Source: Cytobacillus oceanisediminis (GTDB lineage Bacteria > Bacillota > Bacilli > Bacillales > Cytobacillaceae). Taken from it: a DNA stretch of 64,000 nucleotides. The DNA is taken from NCBI RefSeq assembly GCF_003182355.1, contig NZ_QGTW01000015.1, forward strand, positions 78,111-142,110, written 5' to 3'. This document shows, one piece after another, positions 7,282 to 16,412 of the stretch; the first letter of the stretch is position 1; the number at the start of each line of letters is the position of its first letter. Both the position numbers and the translations under genes were made by a program. Below the pieces are notes generated by a model, which saw only the letters and a program-made list of their open reading frames with translations, was not told where the DNA came from and ran no database searches.

Positions 7282-8754
7282 GTGGGAGTTCGATTAAGCA
7301 AGGGACAAAAAGTGGATTTAACAAAGACTAATCCCGGTTTGCAGGTTGTTGCGGCAGGGTTGGGCTGGGATGTCAGCCACAACCAAGCCCAATATGACCT
7401 GGATGCTTCAGCATTTTTAACAGATGCGACCGGAAAAGTCCAAAGTGATAGTGACTTTGTATTCTATAATAATCCTTCAGGCGGGAATGGGTCGATCCTA
7501 TACAGCAGCGATAACCGGACTGGGGCTGGGGCCGGGGATGATGAACAAATCAGGATTGAATTAAATAAGGTGCCGCAGCATATTCACCGCATTGCTTTTA
7601 CCATTACCATCCATGATGCCCAGGCAAAAGGCCAAAGCTTTGGACAAGTATCAAATGCTTATGTAAGAATTTTTAATGCTCTTACAAATGAAGAACTTCT
7701 GCGCTTCGATCTTGGCCGTGATTTTACCGTTGAAACAGCCATCGTGGCCGCAGAGCTGTACCGCCATAATGGCGAGTGGAAATTCAATGCAATCGCAAGC
7801 GGATTCCAGGGCGGATTGGCTGCTCTTTGCGGTAACTTTGGCGTTTCCGTTGACGATGAGCCTGCGCCAAGCCCGCAGCCTGCATACAGCCAAAACCAAT
7901 ACCAGCAGACGAGCAACTTTGGACAGCCTTCCCAGGGATATAACTCTCCTCAGAGCCAGCCAAGTCCATCGTACAGCCAGCCTGCACAGACAGGATTCAA
8001 TCAGCCTGCCTATAGCCAGCCTTCTTATAATCAAACAGACTATAATAGCCCTGCAGCCCAGCCATCATCATTCGGCAGCCAAACCAGATTCGGGCAGCCA
8101 GTGCAAGCCCAACCCTATACAGATGGAAACATTGCCTGCACCCGCTGCGGATCTACTAACATTCGAACGGGACAAAAAGGGTTCGGACTCGGAAAAGCGG
8201 CTATCGGCGGACTTATTCTCGGACCTGTCGGCCTTCTTGGCGGCTTTATAGGAAAAAACCAGCTCAAACTTACCTGCAATGCCTGCGGAAATTCCTGGTC
8301 TCCCAATCAAACAGACTATGTCCAATGGGCCAATGACCAGAAACGCAGAGCACAGGAATTGTTTACACGCTTCAAGAGCCAGGATGTCATGGATGCCGTT
8401 GTCGCCTCATGCGCACTTGTTGGCATGGCTGATGGCAGACTTGATCCTTCTGAACGTGAAAAAATGATTGAATTTGTTAATAGCAGCCAGGAATTAAAAG
8501 TATTTGATACACAAAAAGTCATTCAGCAATTCAATATGTTTGTACAGCGAATTGAAATGGATCCGATTATCGGCAGGGCAGAAGCCTTTAAAGCTGTTGG
8601 CCGGGTTAGAAACAAGCCAGAAATTGCCCGCCTTGTAGCCCGTTATTGCATCGCGATCGGCTACGCGGATGGCCAATTTGATCAAAATGAAAAACAAGCT
8701 GTCACGGAAATCTGCATGGAACTCGGCTTAAATCCACACGAATTCTTATCTTAA
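7282..8754 (+). CDS. TerD domain - zinc ribbon - TerB-like fusion protein
   Basis: 490 residues in three parts. Residues 1-195 form a TerD (tellurite/stress) domain, with the start GVRLSKGQKVDLTK and acidic calcium-binding-type loops such as DLDASAFLTD. About residues 200-275 are a Q/S/P/Y-rich linker. Residues 286-335 hold two CxxC pairs (Cys286, 289, 332, 335), a zinc ribbon whose knuckles are separated by a Gly-rich hydrophobic stretch. Residues 365-490 resemble a TerB-like helical domain (VGMADGRLDPSEREKM and a second IGYADGQFDQNEKQAV copy). GTG 7282 is chosen because AAGGAG lies eight bases upstream and family members begin at this point; GTG 7273 overlaps the ribosome site. Probable envelope or metal stress adaptor; substrate unknown. 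Confidence 0.9.
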   Translation: MGVRLSKGQKVDLTKTNPGLQVVAAGLGWDVSHNQAQYDLDASAFLTDATGKVQSDSDFVFYNNPSGGNGSILYSSDNRTGAGAGDDEQIRIELNKVPQHIHRIAFTITIHDAQAKGQSFGQVSNAYVRIFNALTNEELLRFDLGRDFTVETAIVAAELYRHNGEWKFNAIASGFQGGLAALCGNFGVSVDDEPAPSPQPAYSQNQYQQTSNFGQPSQGYNSPQSQPSPSYSQPAQTGFNQPAYSQPSYNQTDYNSPAAQPSSFGSQTRFGQPVQAQPYTDGNIACTRCGSTNIRTGQKGFGLGKAAIGGLILGPVGLLGGFIGKNQLKLTCNACGNSWSPNQTDYVQWANDQKRRAQELFTRFKSQDVMDAVVASCALVGMADGRLDPSEREKMIEFVNSSQELKVFDTQKVIQQFNMFVQRIEMDPIIGRAEAFKAVGRVRNKPEIARLVARYCIAIGYADGQFDQNEKQAVTEICMELGLNPHEFLS

Positions 8755-8770
8755 TATTTGACCTAACGAC

Positions 8771-8802
8771 AGCTCTGCCGGACATCGGCAGAGCTTTTTT
8801 TG
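8771..8802 (+). terminator. Terminator of the TerD fusion gene
   Basis: AGCTCTGCCG/CGGCAGAGCT stem with a five-base loop and seven T residues, about 16 bases after the stop codon. Confidence 0.92.
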
Positions 8803-8958
8803 AAATTATTCCCTCTTCCTCCGAGATATGCCGCATACAAAGTCCTTATGCGGGTATACTCAAAAAGATAAAGCGAAAAGCGCCTTTACCAGCCCAAGCC
8901 AAAACATGCGATCACCCTTCTTCGCCCATACTTAAAGCTATTAAGGGAGGTAATATCC

Positions 8959-9807
8959 TTGAAAGAAAGCTCATCAACCGAACGTTATATGCCTATGACT
9001 TCCTCCACGAGCGGAATGATTGTTAATGAGGCAGATGGTGTGTACTGCCTGACAGTGCAGATTGTAAATATTTGTTTTGTACGGGTATCCGAAGAGCCTG
9101 GTGATTGGGTACTTGTCGACGCAGGCATGCCAAAGTCAGCTGACAAAATAATAGAAGCTGCCGAGGAGCTTTACGGCGAGAATGCAAAACCGCGGGCTAT
9201 TATATTAACGCACGGCCATTTTGACCATGTTGGCGCCATTATCGATTTGGTCGAGCGCTGGCAGGTTCCTGTATACGCCCATCCGCTGGAGCTGCCATTT
9301 TTAACAGGAAAACAAGATTATCCTAAACCGGATGCCAGTGTAGAAGGCGGATTGGTTGCCAAAATGTCCCCGGCCTTCCCGCACGAAGGCATTGATCTGG
9401 GTACCCATGTTCAGTCACTGCCTGAGGATGAAAGCGTTCCGCATATGGCGGGATGGAAATGGATCCACACACCGGGCCATACACCTGGACATGTTTCATT
9501 GTTCAGAGAAGCTGACCGCGTCTTAATTGCAGGCGACGCTTTTGTAACCGTGAAACAGGAATCACTTTACAGCGTGCTGACACAGGAGCAGGAAATCAGC
9601 GGCCCGCCACGCTATTTAACAACAGATTGGGAAGCAGCCCGCACCTCTGTCCAAAAACTTGAGGCGCTGCAGCCGACTGTTGCAATTACAGGACATGGAG
9701 TCCCAATGGCTGCAGGTACATTAAGAGAAAGCCTCGCCAAGCTGGTCAATGAATTTGACGAAATCGCTATCCCGGACCACGGAAAATATGTTGACGGCGA
9801 ACGCTAA
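8959..9807 (+). CDS. MBL-fold metallo-hydrolase
   Basis: 282-residue metallo-beta-lactamase fold hydrolase. The metal motif HGHFDH is at residues 85-90. The second-shell histidine is in HTPGHTPGHVSLF, the bridging aspartate in LIAGDAF, and the last histidine in ITGHGVP. This places it with YflN-type and glyoxalase II-like hydrolases; the substrate is not evident. The TTG start is supported by GGGAGGT seven bases upstream. It is single and has its own terminator. Confidence 0.9.
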   Translation: MKESSSTERYMPMTSSTSGMIVNEADGVYCLTVQIVNICFVRVSEEPGDWVLVDAGMPKSADKIIEAAEELYGENAKPRAIILTHGHFDHVGAIIDLVERWQVPVYAHPLELPFLTGKQDYPKPDASVEGGLVAKMSPAFPHEGIDLGTHVQSLPEDESVPHMAGWKWIHTPGHTPGHVSLFREADRVLIAGDAFVTVKQESLYSVLTQEQEISGPPRYLTTDWEAARTSVQKLEALQPTVAITGHGVPMAAGTLRESLAKLVNEFDEIAIPDHGKYVDGER

Positions 9808-9812
9808 AAGCA

Positions 9813-9851
9813 AGCAAGGTTCACTTTGAAGAGTGGACCTTGCTTTTTTTT
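9813..9851 (+). terminator. Terminator of the MBL hydrolase gene
   Basis: AGCAAGGTTCACT pairs with AGTGGACCTTGCT (one G-U pair), followed by eight T residues. Confidence 0.93.
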
Positions 9852-9922
9852 GTGATGTTTAAAAGCATCAAAAAAAGGAAGAGTATAGAAACAGATATTT
9901 TAATAGTTCAGGAGGTTAGAGT

Positions 9923-10267
9923 ATGCATCTGGAAAACTTTAAAGACCAGAAAATCCAAATAAAATTCAAAAACTTTCCGAATGACCTGGTAGGCCCCACA
10001 ACCGGCATTTACCAGCCGGATGAATGGTACCTCGTCAAATTGATCAAAACGGAAAGTATGGGAATCTGGGTCGAAAATCCTTGCTTCAAACGCACAAAAA
10101 TCCAGGAAGAAGACGGTACAGACATCCCTGAGGAAGAGCAGAAAGAGGAAGATTGTGTGACCCACTTCCTCATCCGCTGGGACTATATCAGCTCTGTCAT
10201 CACTTTTCCGGATGATAAAACACTCGGTGTCGATAAAAAGGCTAAATTAATAGGCTTCCAGCCTTAA
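9923..10267 (+). CDS. Conserved hypothetical cytoplasmic protein
   Basis: 114 residues, soluble and rich in charged residues, with a beta-strand pattern (IQIKFKNF, WYLVKLIKTESMGIWVENP, FLIRWDYISSVITF) resembling a small Sm-like or SH3-like barrel. An acidic insertion (EEDGTDIPEEEQKEED) lies near residues 62-77. I do not recognise the family. CAGGAGG stands seven bases before the ATG, so the gene is well translated. It is followed by a symmetrical terminator shared with the AEC gene. Confidence 0.75.
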   Translation: MHLENFKDQKIQIKFKNFPNDLVGPTTGIYQPDEWYLVKLIKTESMGIWVENPCFKRTKIQEEDGTDIPEEEQKEEDCVTHFLIRWDYISSVITFPDDKTLGVDKKAKLIGFQP

Positions 10268-10300
10268 ATTTTAACTACCATCTAGGCTTTAAAATTATAT

Positions 10301-10335
10301 AAAAAAGGAAGGCTCCCTCAAAGCCTTCCTTTTTT
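10301..10335. terminator. Bidirectional terminator
   Basis: AAAAAAGGAAGGCT/AAGCCTTCCTTTTTT is nearly perfectly symmetrical and has T runs in both directions. It serves the hypothetical gene on the plus strand and the AEC permease on the minus strand, and touches the permease stop codon. Confidence 0.9.
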
Positions 10336-11237
10336 CATGATAAAATCGCCAGCAGCAAAGGAATCGTTACAATACTTAATAGTGTAGTAACAAGTGTGCT
10401 GTATGATACGAGATCTGGCTCTGTATTAAATTGCAATGAAAACATCGTAGTATTAGCAGCAGTGGGCATAGCTGCGAGTATAATCAGAATCTTAGCCAGC
10501 ATCCCATCGATGGGCAGCAGCATGATCAGCCCAACAGCAACAGCGGGGGCAATTAGCATCTTCATAACAACAATGAGATATAAATTAGCCCGCTTAACCT
10601 CTTTTCTTTTAATCGTAGCCAACTGCATACCAAGAACGATCATAATAGTTGGAATTGTTGCATCCGCAATCAGGCTAACCGGCTGCATAAGAAACCCAGG
10701 AACAGGAACGGCTGCTAACTGAAACAGTACCCCCGCCATAGCTCCATAAATAATTGGCATCTTTGCAATGGATAGCAGTGATTCCTTGAGGTTATATTCA
10801 TCACTGCTCCCTATGGCTGCATAATAAATTCCTACCGTATTCATTAAAAAGGATTGAATAACCATCATGATAATAGCATAATCAAATCCGGCAGTTCCAA
10901 ATGCAAATAAGATAATTGGGGTGCCATAATTACCACTATTCATAAAAACCGCTGATAATATCATAGCGGATAATTTCTTCCTGCTGGCCTTCATCATTTT
11001 GCCCCCAGTTTTGACAACCACTATCATCGTCAGACAAAGAAGCACACAAAATATTAGAATATAAAAATACTCTACTGTCAGTTTGTTTTCATAAAAGGTC
11101 CGGAATGCAAGGAACGGATACATTAAATAGAGGGCTGTGGAGGAAACCGATTTCCGTTCGAATCCAACGATTTTTTGGCCGATATATCCAACCGTTATTA
11201 TTAGGAAGGCTGGGATGACTGCCAAAACAAACTCCAT
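10335..11237 (-). CDS. AEC (auxin efflux carrier) family permease
   Basis: 300 residues with ten hydrophobic segments arranged as two five-helix halves. The characteristic segments are YPFLAFRTF in the first half, NSGNYGTPIILFAFG around residue 105 and AMPTAANTTMFSLQF near residue 265, which match AEC transporters such as malonate/malate permeases. It lies next to a malate transporter and malic enzyme, all on the same strand, so a C4-acid or related substrate is a reasonable inference. It is probably transcribed separately, since an 85-base gap separates it from the 2HCT gene. Confidence 0.85.
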   Translation of the reverse strand: MEFVLAVIPAFLIITVGYIGQKIVGFERKSVSSTALYLMYPFLAFRTFYENKLTVEYFYILIFCVLLCLTMIVVVKTGGKMMKASRKKLSAMILSAVFMNSGNYGTPIILFAFGTAGFDYAIIMMVIQSFLMNTVGIYYAAIGSSDEYNLKESLLSIAKMPIIYGAMAGVLFQLAAVPVPGFLMQPVSLIADATIPTIMIVLGMQLATIKRKEVKRANLYLIVVMKMLIAPAVAVGLIMLLPIDGMLAKILIILAAMPTAANTTMFSLQFNTEPDLVSYSTLVTTLLSIVTIPLLLAILS

Positions 11238-11321
11238 ATAGGTTCACCAACGTTTCATTTTTTCTTTTCACAGAAGAAAGCATCGGGTTTCCCCAATGCT
11301 TACTTAATAGTATACATCATT

Positions 11322-12650
11322 TTATAAAAACAAAGGGATCAGCAATCCGGACAATAGCAATATTAATGCTCCGCCAAGCCTGGATGAAATTTGCGCGAAA
11401 GGCATTAATTCCATTCTTTTTGATGCTGAAAGAACTGCAACATCTCCTGTTCCGCCCATGTTTGCCATACAAAGGCCTGCTGTGATTGCTGCCTCAATTG
11501 GATAGAAGCCTACTAATTTACCCAATAAACCAGCACCTAGAATAGCACCCAGCACTACCGCAAAAACAGTAAGAATATACTGAAGGGATAATGCTTGCAG
11601 TACTGTATTCAAATCTGTGTAAGCGACCCCGATTCCGAATAAAAGAGCGAACGTCCAGTTGCTAGCTACAAACTGATACCATTGGCTTGCACCATCTACA
11701 ACACTTTTCGGAATTAGATTAGCAATTTTTGCGGCAGCTACCAAAATAATCATAATGGCATAAGGATGGAGCGGAAGAAAATCGCCCAGCAGAGTTCCAA
11801 GTGTGAAAAAGGTTAGTCCTGCTAATAGGCCTGCACCCATTTTTCCAATATTATATTTTGATTCCGTTTTCTCATATTTAAAGCCCTGAATTAATTGGCC
11901 ATTACCGGTCAAGGATGGGAACCTTTTCCCTATCCTGTCCAGTATACTTGCAAATACAATAGCAAAAACATTTCCTAGCGCAAGAGCTGGAACTAGCATG
12001 GAAATATAATAGCTTGGTTCATTCCCAAGAAGTTCGGAATAGATCTGGCTCATAGGTACAGCTCCTGCACCCATGCCTCCGCCCATTATGGGCATCGCAA
12101 TAACCAGTACTGCATCCTGAAGAGTGAACCCTACCATCAAGCCTACAGCCCCAGTAATAGCAACAGCTCCAATAACAGCTCCCATAATAGGAAGGAAATA
12201 ACGAAGACCGACTTTTACAAGGATTTTTGAATTCATTCCTAATATACTGCCTGTTATCAACGCAGCAATATAAAAATCAAGGAATCCCCCGTCTTTCATA
12301 AAACTGGTGACCGAGGCTGTTATATCTTCCGGAAGGAGTCCGCTATACACCATGTAAGCGGATCCAAAAATAGCGACAATAGCCCCGCCGCCTAAGAACG
12401 TTTTTACGATTGGCAGCCTGTCGCCAATCCAGCCAAAAGCTTCACCTAAAACAATCATCACAAGCAAACTTCCAATCATTCCCCCTGGCAGATTGCCTGT
12501 ATACATGCTCATTAACGTAATAACTGCGAATACGGAAAACCATACAACTGGTATATTGAAAATTTTATAATCCATCAAAGAGTTTACTGGAACTACCTTT
12601 TGCTCTTTTACGGGGCGGTCACTTTCCTCTTTTCTCACTGCCTGTACCAT
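11322..12650 (-). CDS. maeN: 2-hydroxycarboxylate transporter family symporter (malate/citrate)
   Basis: 442 residues, about 11 membrane segments, with the two GGxG-type re-entrant loop signatures of the 2HCT family: MPIMGGGMGAGAVPMSQIY near residue 195 and the later ITAGLCMANMGGTGDVAVL. Family members (CitS, CimH, MaeN) carry malate and/or citrate with Na+ or H+. The preceding gene is malic enzyme and the next two encode a malate-type two-component system, so malate import is the best reading; citrate remains possible. AAGGAGG lies before the ATG. A hairpin between malic enzyme and this gene may set its level. Confidence 0.88.
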   Translation of the reverse strand: MVQAVRKEESDRPVKEQKVVPVNSLMDYKIFNIPVVWFSVFAVITLMSMYTGNLPGGMIGSLLVMIVLGEAFGWIGDRLPIVKTFLGGGAIVAIFGSAYMVYSGLLPEDITASVTSFMKDGGFLDFYIAALITGSILGMNSKILVKVGLRYFLPIMGAVIGAVAITGAVGLMVGFTLQDAVLVIAMPIMGGGMGAGAVPMSQIYSELLGNEPSYYISMLVPALALGNVFAIVFASILDRIGKRFPSLTGNGQLIQGFKYEKTESKYNIGKMGAGLLAGLTFFTLGTLLGDFLPLHPYAIMIILVAAAKIANLIPKSVVDGASQWYQFVASNWTFALLFGIGVAYTDLNTVLQALSLQYILTVFAVVLGAILGAGLLGKLVGFYPIEAAITAGLCMANMGGTGDVAVLSASKRMELMPFAQISSRLGGALILLLSGLLIPLFL

Positions 12651-12667
12651 CTAATCATCCTCCTTTT

Positions 12668-12711
12668 TAAAAAAACGGCAAATGTTCAGCTTAAGACACT
12701 GAACTTTTGCC
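12668..12711 (-). terminator. Intercistronic hairpin overlapping the malic enzyme stop codon
   Basis: On the minus strand GGCAAAAGTTCAG (12711-12699) pairs with CTGAACATTTGCC (12689-12677) with one mismatch, and a run of seven T residues follows. The left arm is coding sequence of the malic enzyme and the loop contains its stop codon. It should partly terminate transcription before the transporter gene or stabilise the upstream mRNA. Confidence 0.65.
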
Positions 12712-13881
12712 CTTCTTTTCTTGAATGGCCATTGCTGACACCGCTTTAGCTACTGCCTGCGGAACTCTAGGATCAAGCGCATTAGGAATAATAAAACTTG
12801 CATTCAATTCTTTTTCTGAAATCACATCTGCTATGGCTTGAGCTGCTGCTACCTTCATCTCCACTGTGATATCCTTGGCTTTTGAATCCAAAGCACCTCT
12901 GAAAATCCCTGGGAAAGCAAGCAGGTTATTGACCTGGTTCGGGTAATCAGATCTTCCTGTTCCCACAACCGCTGCTCCTGCCTCCAATGCTTCTTCTGGA
13001 TAAATTTCCGGAATTGGATTGGCCATAGCAAAAATAATCGGGTCGCGATCCATTAATTTTATATTCTCTGCTTTTAATGCTCCCGGTCCCGATACGCCAA
13101 TGAATACGTCAGTGCCTTTTATGGCATCTTTTAAGTTCCCTTTAACTCTTTTTAAATTGGTTACCTCTGCCATGCTTTCCTGCATTGGGTTCATCCACTT
13201 CTCCCCCTTGCAGACGATCCCTTCCAAGCTTACAAGAGTAATATTTTTATAGCCTGCATGCATGAGCAATTTGGCTATAGCTATCCCGGCTGCTCCTGCA
13301 CCATTAATAACGATTTCAACGGTACGATGCTGTTTGTTTACAACACGAAGAGCATTTATCAGTGCACCCAGCACAACGATGGCGGTTCCATGCTGATCAT
13401 CATGAAATACCGGAATATCAAGTTCTTCTCTAAGACGGCTTTCAATCTCAAAGCACCTCGGTGCGGAGATATCTTCCAAATTCACACCACCAAATGTAGG
13501 GGCAAGCGCCTTAATAATATTGACAATTTCATCGGGATCTTTCGTATCAAGGCAAAGAGGTACAGCATCTATATCAGCAAACTTTTTAAACAAGATGCTT
13601 TTTCCTTCCATAACAGGCATTGCCGCTTTTGGTCCGATGTCTCCCAATCCAAGAACAGCCGTACCATCTGTAATGACCGCTACCATATTTCCTCTAGATG
13701 TCAGTGAATCAGCCTCACGGGGGTTATCCGCAATTGCTTTGCATACATCCGCAACACCAGGTGTATATACCAAACTTAAATCGGACTCATTTCTGATATC
13801 CATTCTGCTTACTACTTCGATTTTACCTCCATGTTTGCGATGAAGATTAATTGCTTCTTGCTTAAGATTTTTTCCGATCAT
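12691..13881 (-). CDS. NAD(P)-dependent malic enzyme
   Basis: 396 residues, the short bacterial malic enzyme form (YtsJ/MaeB-like N-terminal part). It converts malate to pyruvate and CO2. Visible are the malate site SLVYTPGVADVCKAIADNP, the metal site GVNLEDISAPRCFEIE, FHDDQHGTAIVV, and the nucleotide motif INGAGAAGIAIAKLL. AGGAG lies eight bases before the ATG. It is the first gene before the 2HCT transporter, downstream of the sensor/regulator pair, so the two-component system most likely controls it through the 217-base gap upstream. Confidence 0.95.
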   Translation of the reverse strand: MIGKNLKQEAINLHRKHGGKIEVVSRMDIRNESDLSLVYTPGVADVCKAIADNPREADSLTSRGNMVAVITDGTAVLGLGDIGPKAAMPVMEGKSILFKKFADIDAVPLCLDTKDPDEIVNIIKALAPTFGGVNLEDISAPRCFEIESRLREELDIPVFHDDQHGTAIVVLGALINALRVVNKQHRTVEIVINGAGAAGIAIAKLLMHAGYKNITLVSLEGIVCKGEKWMNPMQESMAEVTNLKRVKGNLKDAIKGTDVFIGVSGPGALKAENIKLMDRDPIIFAMANPIPEIYPEEALEAGAAVVGTGRSDYPNQVNNLLAFPGIFRGALDSKAKDITVEMKVAAAQAIADVISEKELNASFIIPNALDPRVPQAVAKAVSAMAIQEKKGKSSVS

Positions 13882-13988
13882 GAGAATAACTCCTATCTGG
13901 TAATCGCTTTCATTCTTTATGCCTTCATAATAAAAAAATTGACAGCCCTTTCATATGTTTTGAAACTATACAAATCTTTTTGTAATTA

Positions 13989-14014
13989 AAAAAAGCGGCA
14001 TCCGCCGCTTTTTT
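13989..14014 (-). terminator. Terminator of the response regulator gene
   Basis: AAGCGGC-ATCC-GCCGCTT-type stem followed on the minus strand by a T run. It now lies 85 bases after the stop codon of the regulator because a small repeat element sits between them. Confidence 0.8.
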
Positions 14015-14021
14015 CTTATTT

Positions 14022-14097
14022 GTGCTCTGTCAAGCTTGCCTGTTGATTTCCGCTCCAATCAACAAGCTGCCAAAAAAGCAATGAACTTTAACACAGC
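14022..14097. repeat. Internally deleted copy of the dispersed inverted-repeat element (copy 1)
   Basis: The ends read GCTCTGT and ACACAGC (inverted). Inside are GCCTGTTGATTTCCGCTCC and CAATCAACA, the two arms of the longer copies, joined directly, so only 76 bases remain. CTTATTT flanks it at 14015-14021 and 14098-14104, a likely target duplication; the right copy contains the stop codon of the response regulator. Confidence 0.75.
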
Positions 14098-14098
14098 C

Positions 14099-14818
14099 TT
14101 ATTTTGAAATATATACATCAAGCAAATAACTATTTGTTTCTTTAAAAGCATATTGGGAAACAGGTCTCCCAATTCCGTAGGTTAATGATTCCTCCAGCAC
14201 TCCGACTTCTGTTAAGAATCTCAGATATTTACGAATTGAAACACGTGATATATCTGTCTTCTCAGCAAGCTCATCGGTTGTGAACGGTGTCCTTCCCCAT
14301 CCTCTAATCGTGCTGACAACTCCCTGCAGTGTTGTTTTAGTCAGTCCCTTAGGTAGAAGCTGGTCTGATTCCCCTGGAGTTTTCTGATCGTTTAGTATGA
14401 ATTTTTGGTCCAATTCAACCTGGTTAATACTTTGTTTTATTTTTAAAAAATGATATTTATCTTTATAGTTTAATAGTGCCTGCTGAAATCTTTCGAACTC
14501 AAACGGTTTAATTAAGTAATCTGCCGCCCCCAGTCTGAGAGCAGTCTGAATTTTTTCAGTATCTGAAGCAGCGGTGATTACAATAACGTCAACTTCAATT
14601 CCCTTTTCCCTTACTTTTTTAAGGAGTTCGAGTCCATTCCTCCCAGGCATATAAACATCCAGCAGAATAAGATCCACCTTTTTTTCTTCAATAAACCGCA
14701 TCCCGTCTGCCACATTATGAACTGTTCCTGAATGGACAAATCCTTCCACTTCTGACAAGTAGCGCTTGTTAAATTCCGCAACCATTAGGTCATCATCAAC
14801 AATCAGTACCTTAATCAT
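14099..14818 (-). CDS. maeR: Response regulator of malate/citrate-type two-component system
   Basis: 239 residues. The receiver domain (about 1-120) has the acidic pocket VLIVDDD at the start, the phosphorylated aspartate in LILLDVYMPG and the conserved lysine in YLIKPFEF. The C-terminal part (about 175-230) is a winged-helix of the CitB/DcuR type (TTDELAEKTDISRVSIRKYL). ATG 14818 overlaps the end of the kinase gene by eight bases, so the two are translationally coupled. The same arrangement next to a 2HCT transporter and malic enzyme fits MaeR/MaeK; a citrate- or fumarate-sensing role cannot be excluded. Confidence 0.88.
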   Translation of the reverse strand: MIKVLIVDDDLMVAEFNKRYLSEVEGFVHSGTVHNVADGMRFIEEKKVDLILLDVYMPGRNGLELLKKVREKGIEVDVIVITAASDTEKIQTALRLGAADYLIKPFEFERFQQALLNYKDKYHFLKIKQSINQVELDQKFILNDQKTPGESDQLLPKGLTKTTLQGVVSTIRGWGRTPFTTDELAEKTDISRVSIRKYLRFLTEVGVLEESLTYGIGRPVSQYAFKETNSYLLDVYISK

Positions 14819-16412
14819 CGTCCTTCCCCCCTGCTCTATAGGGCACCGCAGCCTGAAACACCATCTGCTCTTCATTAAAACAAACCTCTATTGAGCCACC
14901 TAGCTTTTCAATACTATGCTTCACTAGATACAGCCCATAGCCTCGGTTTTCCCCCTTTGTAGAAAAGCCTTTTTTAAAGATTTCATCAAGAATGTCGTCT
15001 GGGATGCCTGGACCTGAATCCGTTAATTTTATAAAAAGCTGCTGATGCAGATACTTTAAATGCAAATTAATCGTTCTATCATCACATTCGCCAAGCGCTT
15101 CTACTGCATTGTCAATTAAATTCCCTATAATAGTAATCAGTTCATGAGTCGTCTCATCTTTATCTGGTTCAGGAATAACCGTTTCGTTTATAATATTCAA
15201 CTCTACATTCTCTTCCCTGGCGTAGCTTAGTTTCCCCATTAGAAATCCTGCCAGAGCCGGTTCCTTTATATTACGTGTGATGATTCCTGCTTCCTGACTC
15301 CGATGGTCAACCAATTTGCTGATAAAACCTGCTAGTTCTTCATGATAGCCCATCCTGACCATTCCCAAAATAACATGCATTTTATTTATGAATTCATGGG
15401 ACTGTGCACGCAGAGATTCTGCATATGTCCGAACTCCTGTCAGCTGCTCGGCAAGCCTGTTCACTTCTGTTTTATCCCTAAAAGTTGAAATAGCACCAAC
15501 TACTTGATCATTGACCAATAAAGGTACACGGTTAACAAGTATGGATACTCCATTAATAGTTAATTCCTCGTCAAGCTCTGCCTGGCCCGTCTTAAGGACC
15601 CTATCCAGTTTGGTTGATGGCATATAGTCATAAATTTTCATGCCCACAGGATTGCCCGGCAGATTGGCATTCTTAAAGATTCTTAAAGCAGATTTATTAA
15701 CCAATGTAATTTTAGAGTCCTGATCAACAGCAATAATTCCTTCGTGCACGGATTGAAGCATCGTACTTCGTTCCACCAAAATTTTTGCAATCGCTGATGG
15801 CTCCAGTCCCAATAAAATCCGTTTTATATATTTTGCAAGTAAAATGGCGCCTGCCACTCCTGCCAGTATCCCCATTAAGGAGCCCAATATGATATTTTCA
15901 TGACTTCTTTCCAAAGCATTCTGGACATTTTCGAGAGAGATTCCAACAGCAACAGCTCCAATTTGCTCATTTTCGGTATTATATATAGGTGTGAAAGCTC
16001 TAAGTGATTCACCAAGGGTACCTTTGGAAGTCGATATGTACTCTCTGCCTTCAAGAACCACCTTTTCATCGCCTCCAACAAAGCTTTCTCCAATCAAATC
16101 TGGATTTGGATGTGACTTTCGAATGCCTTTCATATCCATCACAACAATGAACATCACATCAGTTGCTTCTTGTATCTCCCTTGCATATTCCTGAATTTCG
16201 TAAGCAGCCTCCTCATTTTGGAGACCAGCATGTACAATAGTTGATTTAGCTACCGTTCGGGAAACAATTTTAGCTTTCTCCTCTTGACTATCCCGAATGT
16301 TTTTACTGACTGAGTTACTTATCAATAAGTCAGTCATAATGAGTGATACAAAAACGACCAAGCATACAAAAAATATAATAATCGTACTTAACTTGAACCG
16401 TTGTCTTTCCAC
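14811..16412 (-). CDS. maeK: Sensor histidine kinase of the CitA/DcuS/MaeK type
   Basis: 533 residues: membrane helix about 10-31, an extracellular PDC/Cache sensor domain with the ligand-pocket pattern SHPNPDLIGESFVGGDE, a second helix near 170-190, a cytoplasmic PAS domain, and a kinase core whose phospho-histidine is in QSHEFINKMHVILGM (HisKA_7 type). The ATP-binding motifs are NLIDNAVEAL, DSGPGI and GYGLYLVK. It senses external carboxylates and phosphorylates the downstream regulator. GTG 16412 is preferred over GTG 16421 because AGAGGTG lies six bases upstream of it. Confidence 0.9.
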   Translation of the reverse strand: MERQRFKLSTIIIFFVCLVVFVSLIMTDLLISNSVSKNIRDSQEEKAKIVSRTVAKSTIVHAGLQNEEAAYEIQEYAREIQEATDVMFIVVMDMKGIRKSHPNPDLIGESFVGGDEKVVLEGREYISTSKGTLGESLRAFTPIYNTENEQIGAVAVGISLENVQNALERSHENIILGSLMGILAGVAGAILLAKYIKRILLGLEPSAIAKILVERSTMLQSVHEGIIAVDQDSKITLVNKSALRIFKNANLPGNPVGMKIYDYMPSTKLDRVLKTGQAELDEELTINGVSILVNRVPLLVNDQVVGAISTFRDKTEVNRLAEQLTGVRTYAESLRAQSHEFINKMHVILGMVRMGYHEELAGFISKLVDHRSQEAGIITRNIKEPALAGFLMGKLSYAREENVELNIINETVIPEPDKDETTHELITIIGNLIDNAVEALGECDDRTINLHLKYLHQQLFIKLTDSGPGIPDDILDEIFKKGFSTKGENRGYGLYLVKHSIEKLGGSIEVCFNEEQMVFQAAVPYRAGGKDDD

